From Gammaproteobacteria bacterium (GTDB lineage Bacteria > Pseudomonadota > Gammaproteobacteria > Pseudomonadales > Pseudohongiellaceae), in contig JAESUT010000141.1 of assembly GCA_016762995.1 (NCBI GenBank), positions 1,854-11,742 on the forward strand: 9,889 nt of DNA, written 5' to 3'. Shown here in pieces: positions 1-5,922 of the stretch (positions are counted from its first letter, which is position 1; every line of letters begins with the position of its first letter). The translations under genes and the position numbers were made by a program. The notes under the pieces were generated by a model. The model did no database searches and was not told the DNA's origin. It saw only the letters and a list, made by a program, of their open reading frames with translations.

Positions 1-47
1 CGCTGGTTTCACAAAATCCTCTATTTAGGCCCAAGGAACCAAACCGC

Positions 48-263
48 CTATTCCCCATCACCCTCGGTAGCTCCGACATCAGCCGCAACACCCCCTTCCT
101 TCTCCTTTTGAATCCGCTGATAGATTTCTTCGCGGTGCACCGACACTTCTTTTGGAGCATTCACTCCAATCCTTACCTGATTTCCCTTTACTCCCAAGAC
201 GGTCACCGTTACTTCGTCTCCGATCATCAATGTTTCGCCGATTCGACGGGTCAGTATTAACAT
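48..263 (-). CDS. csrA: Carbon storage regulator CsrA/RsmA
   Basis: Small homodimeric RNA-binding protein that binds GGA motifs in mRNA leaders and represses or stabilises messages controlling carbon flux, motility and biofilm. The 71-residue product starts [18 protein letters not shown] and continues with GVNAPKEV and HREEIYQRI, the hallmark CsrA core; Arg-44 of the family (here in VHREEIY) and the N-terminal LTRR strand are RNA-contact regions. The core is close to pseudomonad RsmA. After about residue 56 the tail is longer (usual length ~61-62) and acidic, ending GATEGDGE. The ATG at 263 is preceded by a very strong Shine-Dalgarno, AAAGGAGG, at a good distance. It lies downstream of alaS and lysC on the same strand, the conserved gammaproteobacterial order, but a ~320 bp gap suggests its own promoter. 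Identification is near certain. Confidence 0.97.
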   Translation of the reverse strand: MLILTRRIGETLMIGDEVTVTVLGVKGNQVRIGVNAPKEVSVHREEIYQRIQKEKEGGVAADVGATEGDGE

Positions 264-268
264 TGCAA

Positions 269-277
269 TCCTCCTTT
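269..277 (-). promoter_or_regulatory. csrA ribosome binding site with overlapping GGA motifs
   Basis: On the minus strand the sequence AAAGGAGGA sits 5 bases before the csrA ATG. It is a near-perfect Shine-Dalgarno and contains two GGA triplets (274-272 and 271-269). A further GGA at 287-285 lies in ACAAAGGAATG, which resembles the CsrA target consensus ACARGGAUG with one extra base. In E. coli, CsrA represses its own translation by binding such sites in its leader; the same is inferred here, not shown. Confidence 0.7.
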
Positions 278-321
278 AACTCATTCCTTTGTGCTTTGGG
301 TATTTGCTACTGCGTCATTAC

Positions 322-388
322 AGAGACCTAACCGCGCATCCCATTAGAATATCGCGGTTTATTTCACTTGGCTTTGATCGAGGTCTCT
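322..388 (-). promoter_or_regulatory. Nested inverted repeat in csrA leader, candidate RNA structure
   Basis: Two perfect inverted repeats are nested. AGAGACCT (322-329) pairs with AGGTCTCT (381-388), and AACCGCG (330-336) pairs with CGCGGTT (353-359). In the csrA sense strand the two 3' arms are contiguous, while the 5' arms are separated by 21 bases, giving a 15-bp bipartite stem with a large one-sided bulge. The 16-base loop (337-352) contains GGGATG, a core CsrA-type motif presented in a loop. It is not followed by a U tract, so it is not a simple terminator. A structured leader that CsrA itself binds is the favoured reading; a DNA-level operator is possible. Confidence 0.45.
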
Positions 389-394
389 TTTATA
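389..394 (-). promoter_or_regulatory. Possible -10 box for csrA
   Basis: TATAAA on the minus strand (394 to 389) is the best -10-like hexamer in the csrA leader. The only -35-like sequence near it is AAGACA from the last tandem repeat copy, at a short 15-base spacing, so the match is modest. A start from here would begin inside the outer arm of the inverted repeat at 322-388 and would prevent the outer stem from forming in that transcript. Weak evidence. Confidence 0.3.
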
Positions 395-407
395 TCCATC
401 TTGTGTG

Positions 408-446
408 ACTGTCTTATTTAACTGTCTTATTTAACTGTCTTATTTA
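408..446. repeat. Three perfect 13-bp tandem repeats in lysC-csrA gap
   Basis: The unit ACTGTCTTATTTA occurs three times head to tail without mismatch (408-420, 421-433, 434-446) and is followed by a 3-base start of a fourth copy. On the csrA sense strand each unit reads TAAATAAGACAGT and carries AAGACA, a partial -35 match, at 13-bp spacing. It lies about 145-185 bp upstream of the csrA start, in the probable promoter region. Perfect identity suggests recent expansion by slippage. Confidence 0.9.
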
Positions 447-555
447 ACTACAGACGCACCAAGCCTGTGCCGTTAACCCCTTGAATTTAATGGGACAAGG
501 CGTGACTATCTACTAGTATCTGCCTTAATCAGCAACATGCCAAGCCATTAAGCAG

Positions 556-575
556 GATTTGTTCGGGAACAAATC
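556..575 (-). other. 9-bp perfect hairpin just after lysC
   Basis: GATTTGTTC (556-564) and GAACAAATC (567-575) form a perfect 9-bp inverted repeat with a 2-base centre, or 8 bp with a 4-base loop. It begins 7 bases beyond the lysC stop codon. No U tract follows in the direction of transcription, so it does not meet the usual form of an intrinsic terminator. It may protect the 3' end of the alaS-lysC message, act as a weak terminator, or be a protein-binding palindrome. Confidence 0.4.
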
Positions 576-582
576 GGCGATA

Positions 583-1086
583 CTAGGCATCGCCTTCCTT
601 GTTGTAATCGGGATCGCCTAGCTCGAAAGCACTGTGCAGGGCGCGGACGGCCAATTCGAGGTATTTCTCCTCAATCACCACAGAAATTTTTATCTCTGAG
701 GTAGTTATGATCTGAATATTGATGCTCTCGTCTGCCAAAGCTTTAAATGCTTTACTGGCTATACCTGCGTGCGAGCGCATGCCCACACCAACCACAGACA
801 CCTTGCCGACCTTTCGATCCACAAGCACTTCGCGCGCCTTCAACGAGGCCTTCAAATCGTCGAGAATCTTCTTGGCCCTATCACATTCGCTGCGCTTAAC
901 GGTAAAAGTAATATCGTTCGATCCATCTGCTGCCACATTCTGCACGATTACATCGACTTCAATGCCTGCAGCACTGACTGGGCCAATTACTTTATAGGCC
1001 ACACCCGGCACATCGGGAACTCCAGCAATGGTGAGCTTCGCCTCATCTCGCTCGAAAGCGATTCCAGCAATAGTTGGGTCTTCCAT
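583..1086 (-). CDS. Candidate aspartokinase beta subunit from internal lysC start
   Basis: In-frame ATG at 1086 (Met248 of LysC, followed by EDPTIAGIAF) is preceded by AGAGGGAGA (1102 to 1094), a purine-rich Shine-Dalgarno better than the one at the main start and at an 8-base spacing from GGAG. The 167-residue product would be exactly the two ACT domains. Aspartokinases of Bacillus subtilis and Corynebacterium glutamicum are alpha2-beta2, with the beta subunit translated from an in-frame start at the equivalent place (the C. glutamicum beta chain begins MEEAVLTGVA). The match in place and motif supports the same arrangement here; expression is inferred. Confidence 0.55.
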   Translation of the reverse strand: MEDPTIAGIAFERDEAKLTIAGVPDVPGVAYKVIGPVSAAGIEVDVIVQNVAADGSNDITFTVKRSECDRAKKILDDLKASLKAREVLVDRKVGKVSVVGVGMRSHAGIASKAFKALADESINIQIITTSEIKISVVIEEKYLELAVRALHSAFELGDPDYNKEGDA

Positions 1087-1827
1087 TTTTTCGTCTCCCT
1101 CTAAACTAATCAGGGTACCTGGACCCTCTTCAAAACTAGATAGCACCCGTAGCGGCACCTTGTATTTTCCGGCAAATTCAACGGCGCGAATCTGCAAAAC
1201 CTTTGCACCTAAGCTTGCAAGTTCCAGCATCTCTTCGAAAGTAATGCTGCTAAGCAGCCTAGCATCTTCCACAACTCTCGGATCGGTCGTGTACACGCCC
1301 TTTACATCAGTATATATCTGGCACTCGTCTGCTTCCAATGCCGCAGCCAAGGCTACCGCAGTAGTGTCTGAGCCGCCTCGACCGAGTGTAGTAATATTGC
1401 CGTGCTCATCCGTGCCCTGAAAGCCCGCGACCACAACAACATTCCCCTGTTCCAACTGCGCATGAATACGCGTGCCGTCAATCTCACGAATCCTCGCTTT
1501 CATATGTGTATTGCAGGTTAAAATTTTCACTTGAGCGCCAGTAAAAGAACGCGCGCCAAAGCCGCGTTTTTCCAACGCCATGCTCAGCAAGGCGATAGTG
1601 ACCTGTTCGCCGGTAGACAGGAGAACATCCATCTCGCGCGGAGTCGGATAGTCCATGATCTCGTTCGCCAGCGCTGTTAAACGGTTAGTTTCTCCACTCA
1701 TTGCAGACAAAACAACCACGATATCGTCGCCACGTTCGCGAAAGCCAACGATCTTATCTGCCACCGCTTCAATCCGCTCAACAGTGCCAACAGAGGTTCC
1801 GCCAAATTTTTGAACAATCAACGCCAT
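583..1827 (-). CDS. lysC: Aspartate kinase (aspartokinase)
   Basis: Phosphorylates L-aspartate with ATP to give aspartyl phosphate, the first step toward lysine, threonine, methionine and diaminopimelate; cytoplasmic. The 414-residue product has the amino-acid kinase fold at its N terminus: KFGGTSVG at 7-14, SAMSGETNRL at 41-50, STGEQ at 71-75, TTLGRGGSDTTAVAL at 146-160 and TDVKGVYTTDPR at 173-184. Two ACT regulatory domains follow (about 263-335 and 342-405), including GVPDVPGVAYKV and GMRSHAGIASKAF, the usual site of feedback inhibition by lysine and threonine. Length matches pseudomonad enzymes (~411). The ATG at 1827 has only a modest upstream GGAA (1838-1841) 10 bases away. It follows alaS by 53 bp and is likely cotranscribed with it. 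No lysine riboswitch fits in that gap. Met248 is a strong candidate internal start (see separate entry). Confidence 0.97.
   Translation of the reverse strand: MALIVQKFGGTSVGTVERIEAVADKIVGFRERGDDIVVVLSAMSGETNRLTALANEIMDYPTPREMDVLLSTGEQVTIALLSMALEKRGFGARSFTGAQVKILTCNTHMKARIREIDGTRIHAQLEQGNVVVVAGFQGTDEHGNITTLGRGGSDTTAVALAAALEADECQIYTDVKGVYTTDPRVVEDARLLSSITFEEMLELASLGAKVLQIRAVEFAGKYKVPLRVLSSFEEGPGTLISLEGDEKMEDPTIAGIAFERDEAKLTIAGVPDVPGVAYKVIGPVSAAGIEVDVIVQNVAADGSNDITFTVKRSECDRAKKILDDLKASLKAREVLVDRKVGKVSVVGVGMRSHAGIASKAFKALADESINIQIITTSEIKISVVIEEKYLELAVRALHSAFELGDPDYNKEGDA
1095..1102 (-). promoter_or_regulatory. Internal ribosome binding site within lysC
   Basis: Minus-strand AGAGGGAG lies inside the lysC coding region, 8 bases before the in-frame ATG of Met248. 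It contains GGAG and is a stronger purine match to the 16S 3' end than the site before the lysC start. It decides the case for a separately translated ACT-domain beta chain. Confidence 0.55.
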
Positions 1828-1880
1828 AACTAATTTATTCCAATTCCTTTACTGTTTTCTTAAATGCCCAGTGTGCAGGC

Positions 1881-4478
1881 CTACAATCTTTCTTCTAACC
1901 ACGGCTTAATACTTGCCGCCGCCGCTGGCAGTGCCGAGATATCACTACCCCCTGCCATAGCCATATCGGGACGACCTCCGCCCTTACCGCCAACTTGAAC
2001 GGCAACCATGTTCGCTAAGTCACCAGCCTTTACTTTGCCTACCAGATCTTTACTAACGCCAGCAACAATGCTCACCTTGCCTTCTGCGCCAGTCATCAAG
2101 ACCACAACAGCGCTTCCTAGCTTGTTCTTCAACTGATCCGCTGTGTCACGCAATGCCTTCGGGTTGAAACCCTCAACTACAGCGATCAGCACCTTAACGC
2201 CAGCGATCTCCTCAGCCTGAGAAGCAAGGTCACTACCCGCACTCGACGCCATTTTCGACTTCAATTGTTCAAGTTGCTTCTCCAAGGCTTTCGCATTGTT
2301 CGCAAGCTGTTGAACTTTATCAAGCACGTCATCGGCATTTGACTTTACAATTTCACAAATTTTACTCAGCGTCTGTTCTTTTTTCTCGATGAGCGCTAAT
2401 GCGCCCTTGCCGGTGACCGCCTCGATGCGACGCACTCCGGAGGAGATGCCTGACTCAGAGACAATCTTGAACACAGCAATGTCACCGGTACGCTGCACAT
2501 GTGTGCCGCCACAAAATTCAACTGAATAGTCACCGCCCATGGTAACGACACGCACCTCATCTCCGTACTTCTCGCCAAATAGTGCCACCGCGCCCTTATC
2601 GATCGCCTGTTCTATAGGCAAAACTTCTGTACCCACGGATGAGTTTTTCGCTATCTCTTCGTTTACTAGATTCTCGATATTTCTCAGCTCTTCATTCGAC
2701 ACCGGCGCGGTATGTGAGAAATCGAAACGCAGCCTATCGGCGTCGACGAGTGAGCCCTTCTGCAAAACATGATCGCCAAGTACGCTTCTTAGCGCTGCGT
2801 TCATTAAATGTGTAGCACTGTGGTTTAGAGTAATTGCAGCACGCGCCTGCGCAGCTACTGCCGCCGAAAGCTGTTCGCCCACACGCAGTGCGCCACTTCG
2901 CAGGATACCTCTATGCACGAAGGCATCTCCCTGCTTCCGCGTATCCAAAACTTCGAACGAGGCATTTTCACCAGTAAGCAATCCTGTGTCCCCAACCTGA
3001 CCGCCCGACTCTGCGTAGAAGGGAGTGCGTTCGAGAAGTAATAACACCTCTTCACCTTCACTCGCGCTCTCTACCTCGATCGAATCGGCGAAAATGGCTA
3101 ACAAATTAGATGTGCCCTGCAAGCTATCATAACCAATGAAATCAGTAGCCTCGCCATTGGCAATTTCAAGCTTCGCTACCGAGCCAAAATTACTGGCCGC
3201 ACGCGCTTGATTCTTCTGTACTGTCATGGCCGCATCGAAGCCATCCATGTCGAGTGATAGACCGTGTTCTCGTGCGACATCCGCTGTAAGGTCAACCGGA
3301 AAGCCGTAAGTATCGTAAAGCCGAAAGACCGTCTCGCCGGGAATAGTATTTCCCTCCAAGTCCGCAATCGCTTTTTCTAGTATGGACATGCCATTTTCTA
3401 GCGTGCGAGCGAATTGTTCTTCCTCTTCTTTTAGTGCTTTCTCAACAATTTGTTGTTTCTGCGCCAGCTCTGGATACGCTGCTCCCATCACTTCAACCAG
3501 AGCGGCAACGATCTTATAGAAGAAGACATCTTTCACGCCGAGCTGGTAGCCGTGTCGAACTGCACGCCGAATGATTCGACGCAGAACATAACCTCTTCCT
3601 TCATTTGAAGGAAACACGCCATCCACAATTAGGAATGAGCAGGACCGTATGTGGTCTGCTATAACTTTCAGAGAATTATTATTGAGGTCACTAACGGATG
3701 TGATTACAGAGATCGCTTTTAGCAAATCCTGAAACAGGTCGATCTCATAATTGCTGTGCACATTCTGCATAACAGCAGCTATACGCTCAAGACCCGCTCC
3801 TGTATCAACTGAAGGCTTGGGCAGCTGTATCATGGAGCCATCCGCCTTTTTCTCGTACTGCATGAACACGAGATTCCATAACTCTATATAGCGGTCTCCA
3901 TCTTCATCGGGGCTGCCTGGTGGGCCACCTGGCACATCATCGCCGTGGTCGTAGAATATTTCCGAACAGGGACCGCAGGGTCCGGTGTCTCCCATGGCCC
4001 AAAAATTGTCTTTCTCACCTAGACGGGAAAATCGACTCGGGTCGACTTTCATTTCCTCTAACCAGATTGCTTCTGCCTCGGCATCGTCCTCAAATACGGT
4101 AACCCAAAGTTTCTCTGCGGGCAGCCCCAATTCAACTGTAAGGAATTCCCAAGCATATTGAATGGCCTCTCGTTTGAAGTAGTCGCCAAAGGAAAAATTG
4201 CCCAACATCTCGAAAAATGTGTGATGCCTGGCTGTATAGCCAACGTTCTCTAAGTCATTATGCTTGCCACCGGCACGGACACAACGCTGAGAACTGGTCG
4301 CACGATTGTAGTCGCGCTGCTCATCGCCAAGGAAAGCGTCCTTAAATTGCACCATCCCTGCATTGGTAAACAGCAGCGTTGGATCATTGCCGGGCACAAG
4401 CGAGCTGCTAGGAACGATTTGGTGTCCCCTGCTGGCAAAAAAGTCCAAAAACTTCTGTCTAATCTCAGCGCTAGTCAT
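1881..4478 (-). CDS. alaS: Alanyl-tRNA synthetase
   Basis: Class II synthetase that charges tRNA-Ala and hydrolyses mischarged Ser- and Gly-tRNA-Ala. The 865-residue product (E. coli 876) is full length. The N-terminal catalytic domain shows [15 protein letters not shown] (37-51), [16 protein letters not shown] (65-80) and [17 protein letters not shown] (85-101). The tRNA-recognition part includes [21 protein letters not shown] (294-314). The editing domain carries both zinc-binding motifs, HSATH (553-557) and CGGTH (656-660). A coiled-coil stretch (~700-745) leads to the C-Ala/DHHA1 domain with its glycine-rich [15 protein letters not shown] (830-844). I chose the ATG at 4478; a TTG immediately before it (4481) is in frame but gives an unusual double Met, and [14 protein letters not shown] aligns with the E. 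coli N terminus. The Shine-Dalgarno is weak (TGAGA). It heads the alaS-lysC pair, with its own likely promoter. Confidence 0.98.
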   Translation of the reverse strand: MTSAEIRQKFLDFFASRGHQIVPSSSLVPGNDPTLLFTNAGMVQFKDAFLGDEQRDYNRATSSQRCVRAGGKHNDLENVGYTARHHTFFEMLGNFSFGDYFKREAIQYAWEFLTVELGLPAEKLWVTVFEDDAEAEAIWLEEMKVDPSRFSRLGEKDNFWAMGDTGPCGPCSEIFYDHGDDVPGGPPGSPDEDGDRYIELWNLVFMQYEKKADGSMIQLPKPSVDTGAGLERIAAVMQNVHSNYEIDLFQDLLKAISVITSVSDLNNNSLKVIADHIRSCSFLIVDGVFPSNEGRGYVLRRIIRRAVRHGYQLGVKDVFFYKIVAALVEVMGAAYPELAQKQQIVEKALKEEEEQFARTLENGMSILEKAIADLEGNTIPGETVFRLYDTYGFPVDLTADVAREHGLSLDMDGFDAAMTVQKNQARAASNFGSVAKLEIANGEATDFIGYDSLQGTSNLLAIFADSIEVESASEGEEVLLLLERTPFYAESGGQVGDTGLLTGENASFEVLDTRKQGDAFVHRGILRSGALRVGEQLSAAVAAQARAAITLNHSATHLMNAALRSVLGDHVLQKGSLVDADRLRFDFSHTAPVSNEELRNIENLVNEEIAKNSSVGTEVLPIEQAIDKGAVALFGEKYGDEVRVVTMGGDYSVEFCGGTHVQRTGDIAVFKIVSESGISSGVRRIEAVTGKGALALIEKKEQTLSKICEIVKSNADDVLDKVQQLANNAKALEKQLEQLKSKMASSAGSDLASQAEEIAGVKVLIAVVEGFNPKALRDTADQLKNKLGSAVVVLMTGAEGKVSIVAGVSKDLVGKVKAGDLANMVAVQVGGKGGGRPDMAMAGGSDISALPAAAASIKPWLEERL

Positions 4479-4486
4479 CAAAGAAT

Positions 4487-4538
4487 CTCATAGTTAATTC
4501 TAGTAGTTAAATTTAGTAGCTAAATCTATTCGCTAATA
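4487..4538. repeat. Four degenerate 13-bp tandem repeats in the alaS leader
   Basis: Read on the plus strand in 13-base steps, the copies are CTCATAGTTAATT (4487-4499), CTAGTAGTTAAAT (4500-4512), TTAGTAGCTAAAT (4513-4525) and CTATTCGCTAATA (4526-4538). The middle two differ at two positions; the outer two are more diverged. The array lies immediately 5' of the alaS start, where the ribosome binding site should be, and downstream of the predicted promoter, so it would be in the mRNA leader. It shares its period, though not its sequence, with the csrA-leader array at 408-446. Confidence 0.6.
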
Positions 4539-4591
4539 CCCAGCTTTCGAAACAAACCTGCCAAAGGCGGCTAATAGAAAAAAAGCAGAGG

Positions 4592-4621
4592 ATTATAGCG
4601 CGTAATACGTGGATATTGCAG
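4592..4621 (-). promoter_or_regulatory. Predicted sigma-70 promoter of alaS
   Basis: A perfect TATAAT (4597 to 4592 on the minus strand) lies ~110 bp before the alaS start. A weak -35, CTGCAA (4621 to 4616), sits 18 bases upstream and matches TTGACA at three positions. It is placed after the stop of the membrane-protein gene, so alaS can be transcribed independently of it. No convincing terminator for the upstream gene is seen in 4598-4662. Confidence 0.55.
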
Positions 4622-4662
4622 GGCTTTCTCGCGGCAGCGGACACTTGAATCAGAACTAGAAC

Positions 4663-5775
4663 TCAGTCTTTGTCATCACCCTGAGCTGGAGGCAATAGAC
4701 TGGCGCTGCCAGCACCCACATTGAATTGTTCAAACACAGCATCTTCAGGAACCCGCAACCTGCCATCACTGGAAAGAATAATCGCGATTGGCCGAGTTCT
4801 TGGAAAATGACTAAGAATAATCGTTAGGATAATCAGGAAAGGAACGCAGAGAAACATACCGGGAACACCCCAAATATACTGCCACAATCCCAGATTAAGC
4901 AGGATAACAATCGGGCTGAGATTAAACGAATTCCCCATTAGCCGCGGCTCAAGAATATTACCGATACAGATCTGCAGAACACCGATTCCTGCCAAAACCA
5001 GAATGAACAGGGTGTAGCCATCAGATTGCGCCAGCGCGATCATCGCGGGAAAGATAGTGGCGATAATAGAGCCCACAGTCGGGATAAAATTTAATAGGAA
5101 GATGAGCAAGCCCCAGACCCCGGCGAAATCTACATCAACAATGCGCAGAAAAATATAACTAAGCAGGCCCGTCGCCGAACTGGTGAACATCTTTATGCTG
5201 ATGTACTTCTGAATGTCGTTACGAACCCTGCCGATAATTTTGCGCACATCTTGCTCTGATCCCGAGCTACTAAACAGCGCCGCAATCTTATGATCGAAAT
5301 TACCCTGCTCTAGGAACAGAAATAGAACATAGATCATGATCAAACCACCACTCGCCAAGATGCCGGCGAAAGATGAAGCTACTGATGTCGCGTAAGCGGG
5401 CAAGTCTATCCAATCCGTGATCGATTGATCTTGAAAAGCAGACACAACAACGAGGGGAAGATTCTGGAATCGCTGCGTGAGGTTTTCCTGATAAATAGGA
5501 ATGACCTGCATCACATCATCCGCACGCGCACCCAAGAAGTTTATCAGACCCCAGATCAGCAAGACGAATGTGAAAATGGAGGCCAGCCGACATACGATGC
5601 CCGGAAACCTAAACTCGCCAATTTGAATTTTTGCGAATGTCGCCGCGAGTGTATTGATCAAATACCAGAGGGCGATGGCTATAACGAGCGGAAGTAGCAA
5701 TGCCTCGCCGACAATCAGCAGATATAGGACCAGAACGACGGCAAAAGTAGCAATAGCAAAGCTTGGTGTTTTCAT
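4663..5775 (-). CDS. AI-2E/TqsA/PerM family membrane transporter
   Basis: Multi-pass inner-membrane protein of the AI-2E exporter-like family (PF01594), whose members have been linked to autoinducer-2 export or ion/proton antiport; the substrate here cannot be told. From the ATG at 5775 it is 370 residues, the usual family size. Hydrophobic segments occur near 6-22, 25-44, 63-82, 136-156, 218-250, 256-274 and 290-321. Family signatures near the C-terminal half are FLLNFIPTVGSIIATIFPA (226-244) and GNILEPRLMGNSFNLSP (272-288), then GVPGMFLCVPF. A hydrophilic C-terminal tail of ~48 residues (323-370) is cytosolic by prediction. An upstream in-frame ATG at 5865 would add 30 polar residues, but the 5775 start places the first membrane helix at the N terminus and has AAGGA (5790 to 5786) 10 bases upstream. 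Divergent from the kinase operon; functional link unproven. Confidence 0.9.
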   Translation of the reverse strand: MKTPSFAIATFAVVLVLYLLIVGEALLLPLVIAIALWYLINTLAATFAKIQIGEFRFPGIVCRLASIFTFVLLIWGLINFLGARADDVMQVIPIYQENLTQRFQNLPLVVVSAFQDQSITDWIDLPAYATSVASSFAGILASGGLIMIYVLFLFLEQGNFDHKIAALFSSSGSEQDVRKIIGRVRNDIQKYISIKMFTSSATGLLSYIFLRIVDVDFAGVWGLLIFLLNFIPTVGSIIATIFPAMIALAQSDGYTLFILVLAGIGVLQICIGNILEPRLMGNSFNLSPIVILLNLGLWQYIWGVPGMFLCVPFLIILTIILSHFPRTRPIAIILSSDGRLRVPEDAVFEQFNVGAGSASLLPPAQGDDKD

Positions 5776-5922
5776 CTCTCTAGATTCCTTGCTCGCGGTC
5801 TCAGACTGGCGCCCTAACACCGTGATTTTGCGAAGAATATCACATTTTAAAGAGCCCACCCTCATTAGGCTAGAGATCTCACATCAATACAGCGCGCGCA
5901 GCTAGGAAAAGCAGAAAATTTA
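5776..5922. promoter_or_regulatory. Divergent intergenic region between transporter and kinase operon
   Basis: This 147-bp gap should hold promoters for both directions. I found no hexamer pair good enough to call. It contains two short perfect palindromes, GAGATCTC (5873-5880) and GCGCGCGC (5892-5899), 11 bases apart. They are possible operator sites but short enough to occur by chance. A weak AGGA (5904-5907) stands 15 bases before the kinase start. Confidence 0.35.

Larger units (their letters stand above)
264..582 (-). promoter_or_regulatory. lysC-csrA intergenic region, csrA leader and promoter
   Basis: The 319-bp gap holds no gene I can support; open frames are at most about a dozen codons. 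From lysC toward csrA it contains the post-lysC hairpin, AT-rich sequence, the 13-bp tandem array, a weak -10 box, the nested inverted repeat, and the GGA-rich ribosome site. Its length, compared with the 53-bp alaS-lysC gap, supports separate transcription and leader-based control of csrA. I see no recognisable riboswitch or tRNA. Confidence 0.55.

Noticed and set aside
1..47. tRNA-Ser or terminator downstream of csrA, as in pseudomonads
   Set aside because: Only 47 bases are available and no tRNA arm or hairpin with U tract can be seen.
364..399. An 11-codon open frame (MDIKETSIKAK) on the minus strand in the csrA leader, possible leader peptide
   Set aside because: No Shine-Dalgarno precedes it, it has no run of a regulatory amino acid, and the best -10 box lies inside it.
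408..446. CRISPR array
   Set aside because: The 13-bp units abut directly without spacers and there are no cas genes.
719..1420. Plus-strand open frames of 92 to 130 codons opposite lysC
   Set aside because: Antisense shadows of a well-conserved gene, with no ribosome site or recognisable domains.
1828..1880. Lysine riboswitch before lysC
   Set aside because: The alaS-lysC gap is only 53 bp, far shorter than an L box, and shows no conserved L-box sequence.
4479..4481. TTG start for alaS, one codon upstream
   Set aside because: The ATG directly after it matches the N terminus of characterised AlaRS; a TTG start would give an unneeded extra Met.
5776..5865. 30-residue N-terminal extension of the transporter from ATG 5865
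   Set aside because: The extension is polar and unlike the family, and the 5775 ATG has a better ribosome site and gives the family's normal length.
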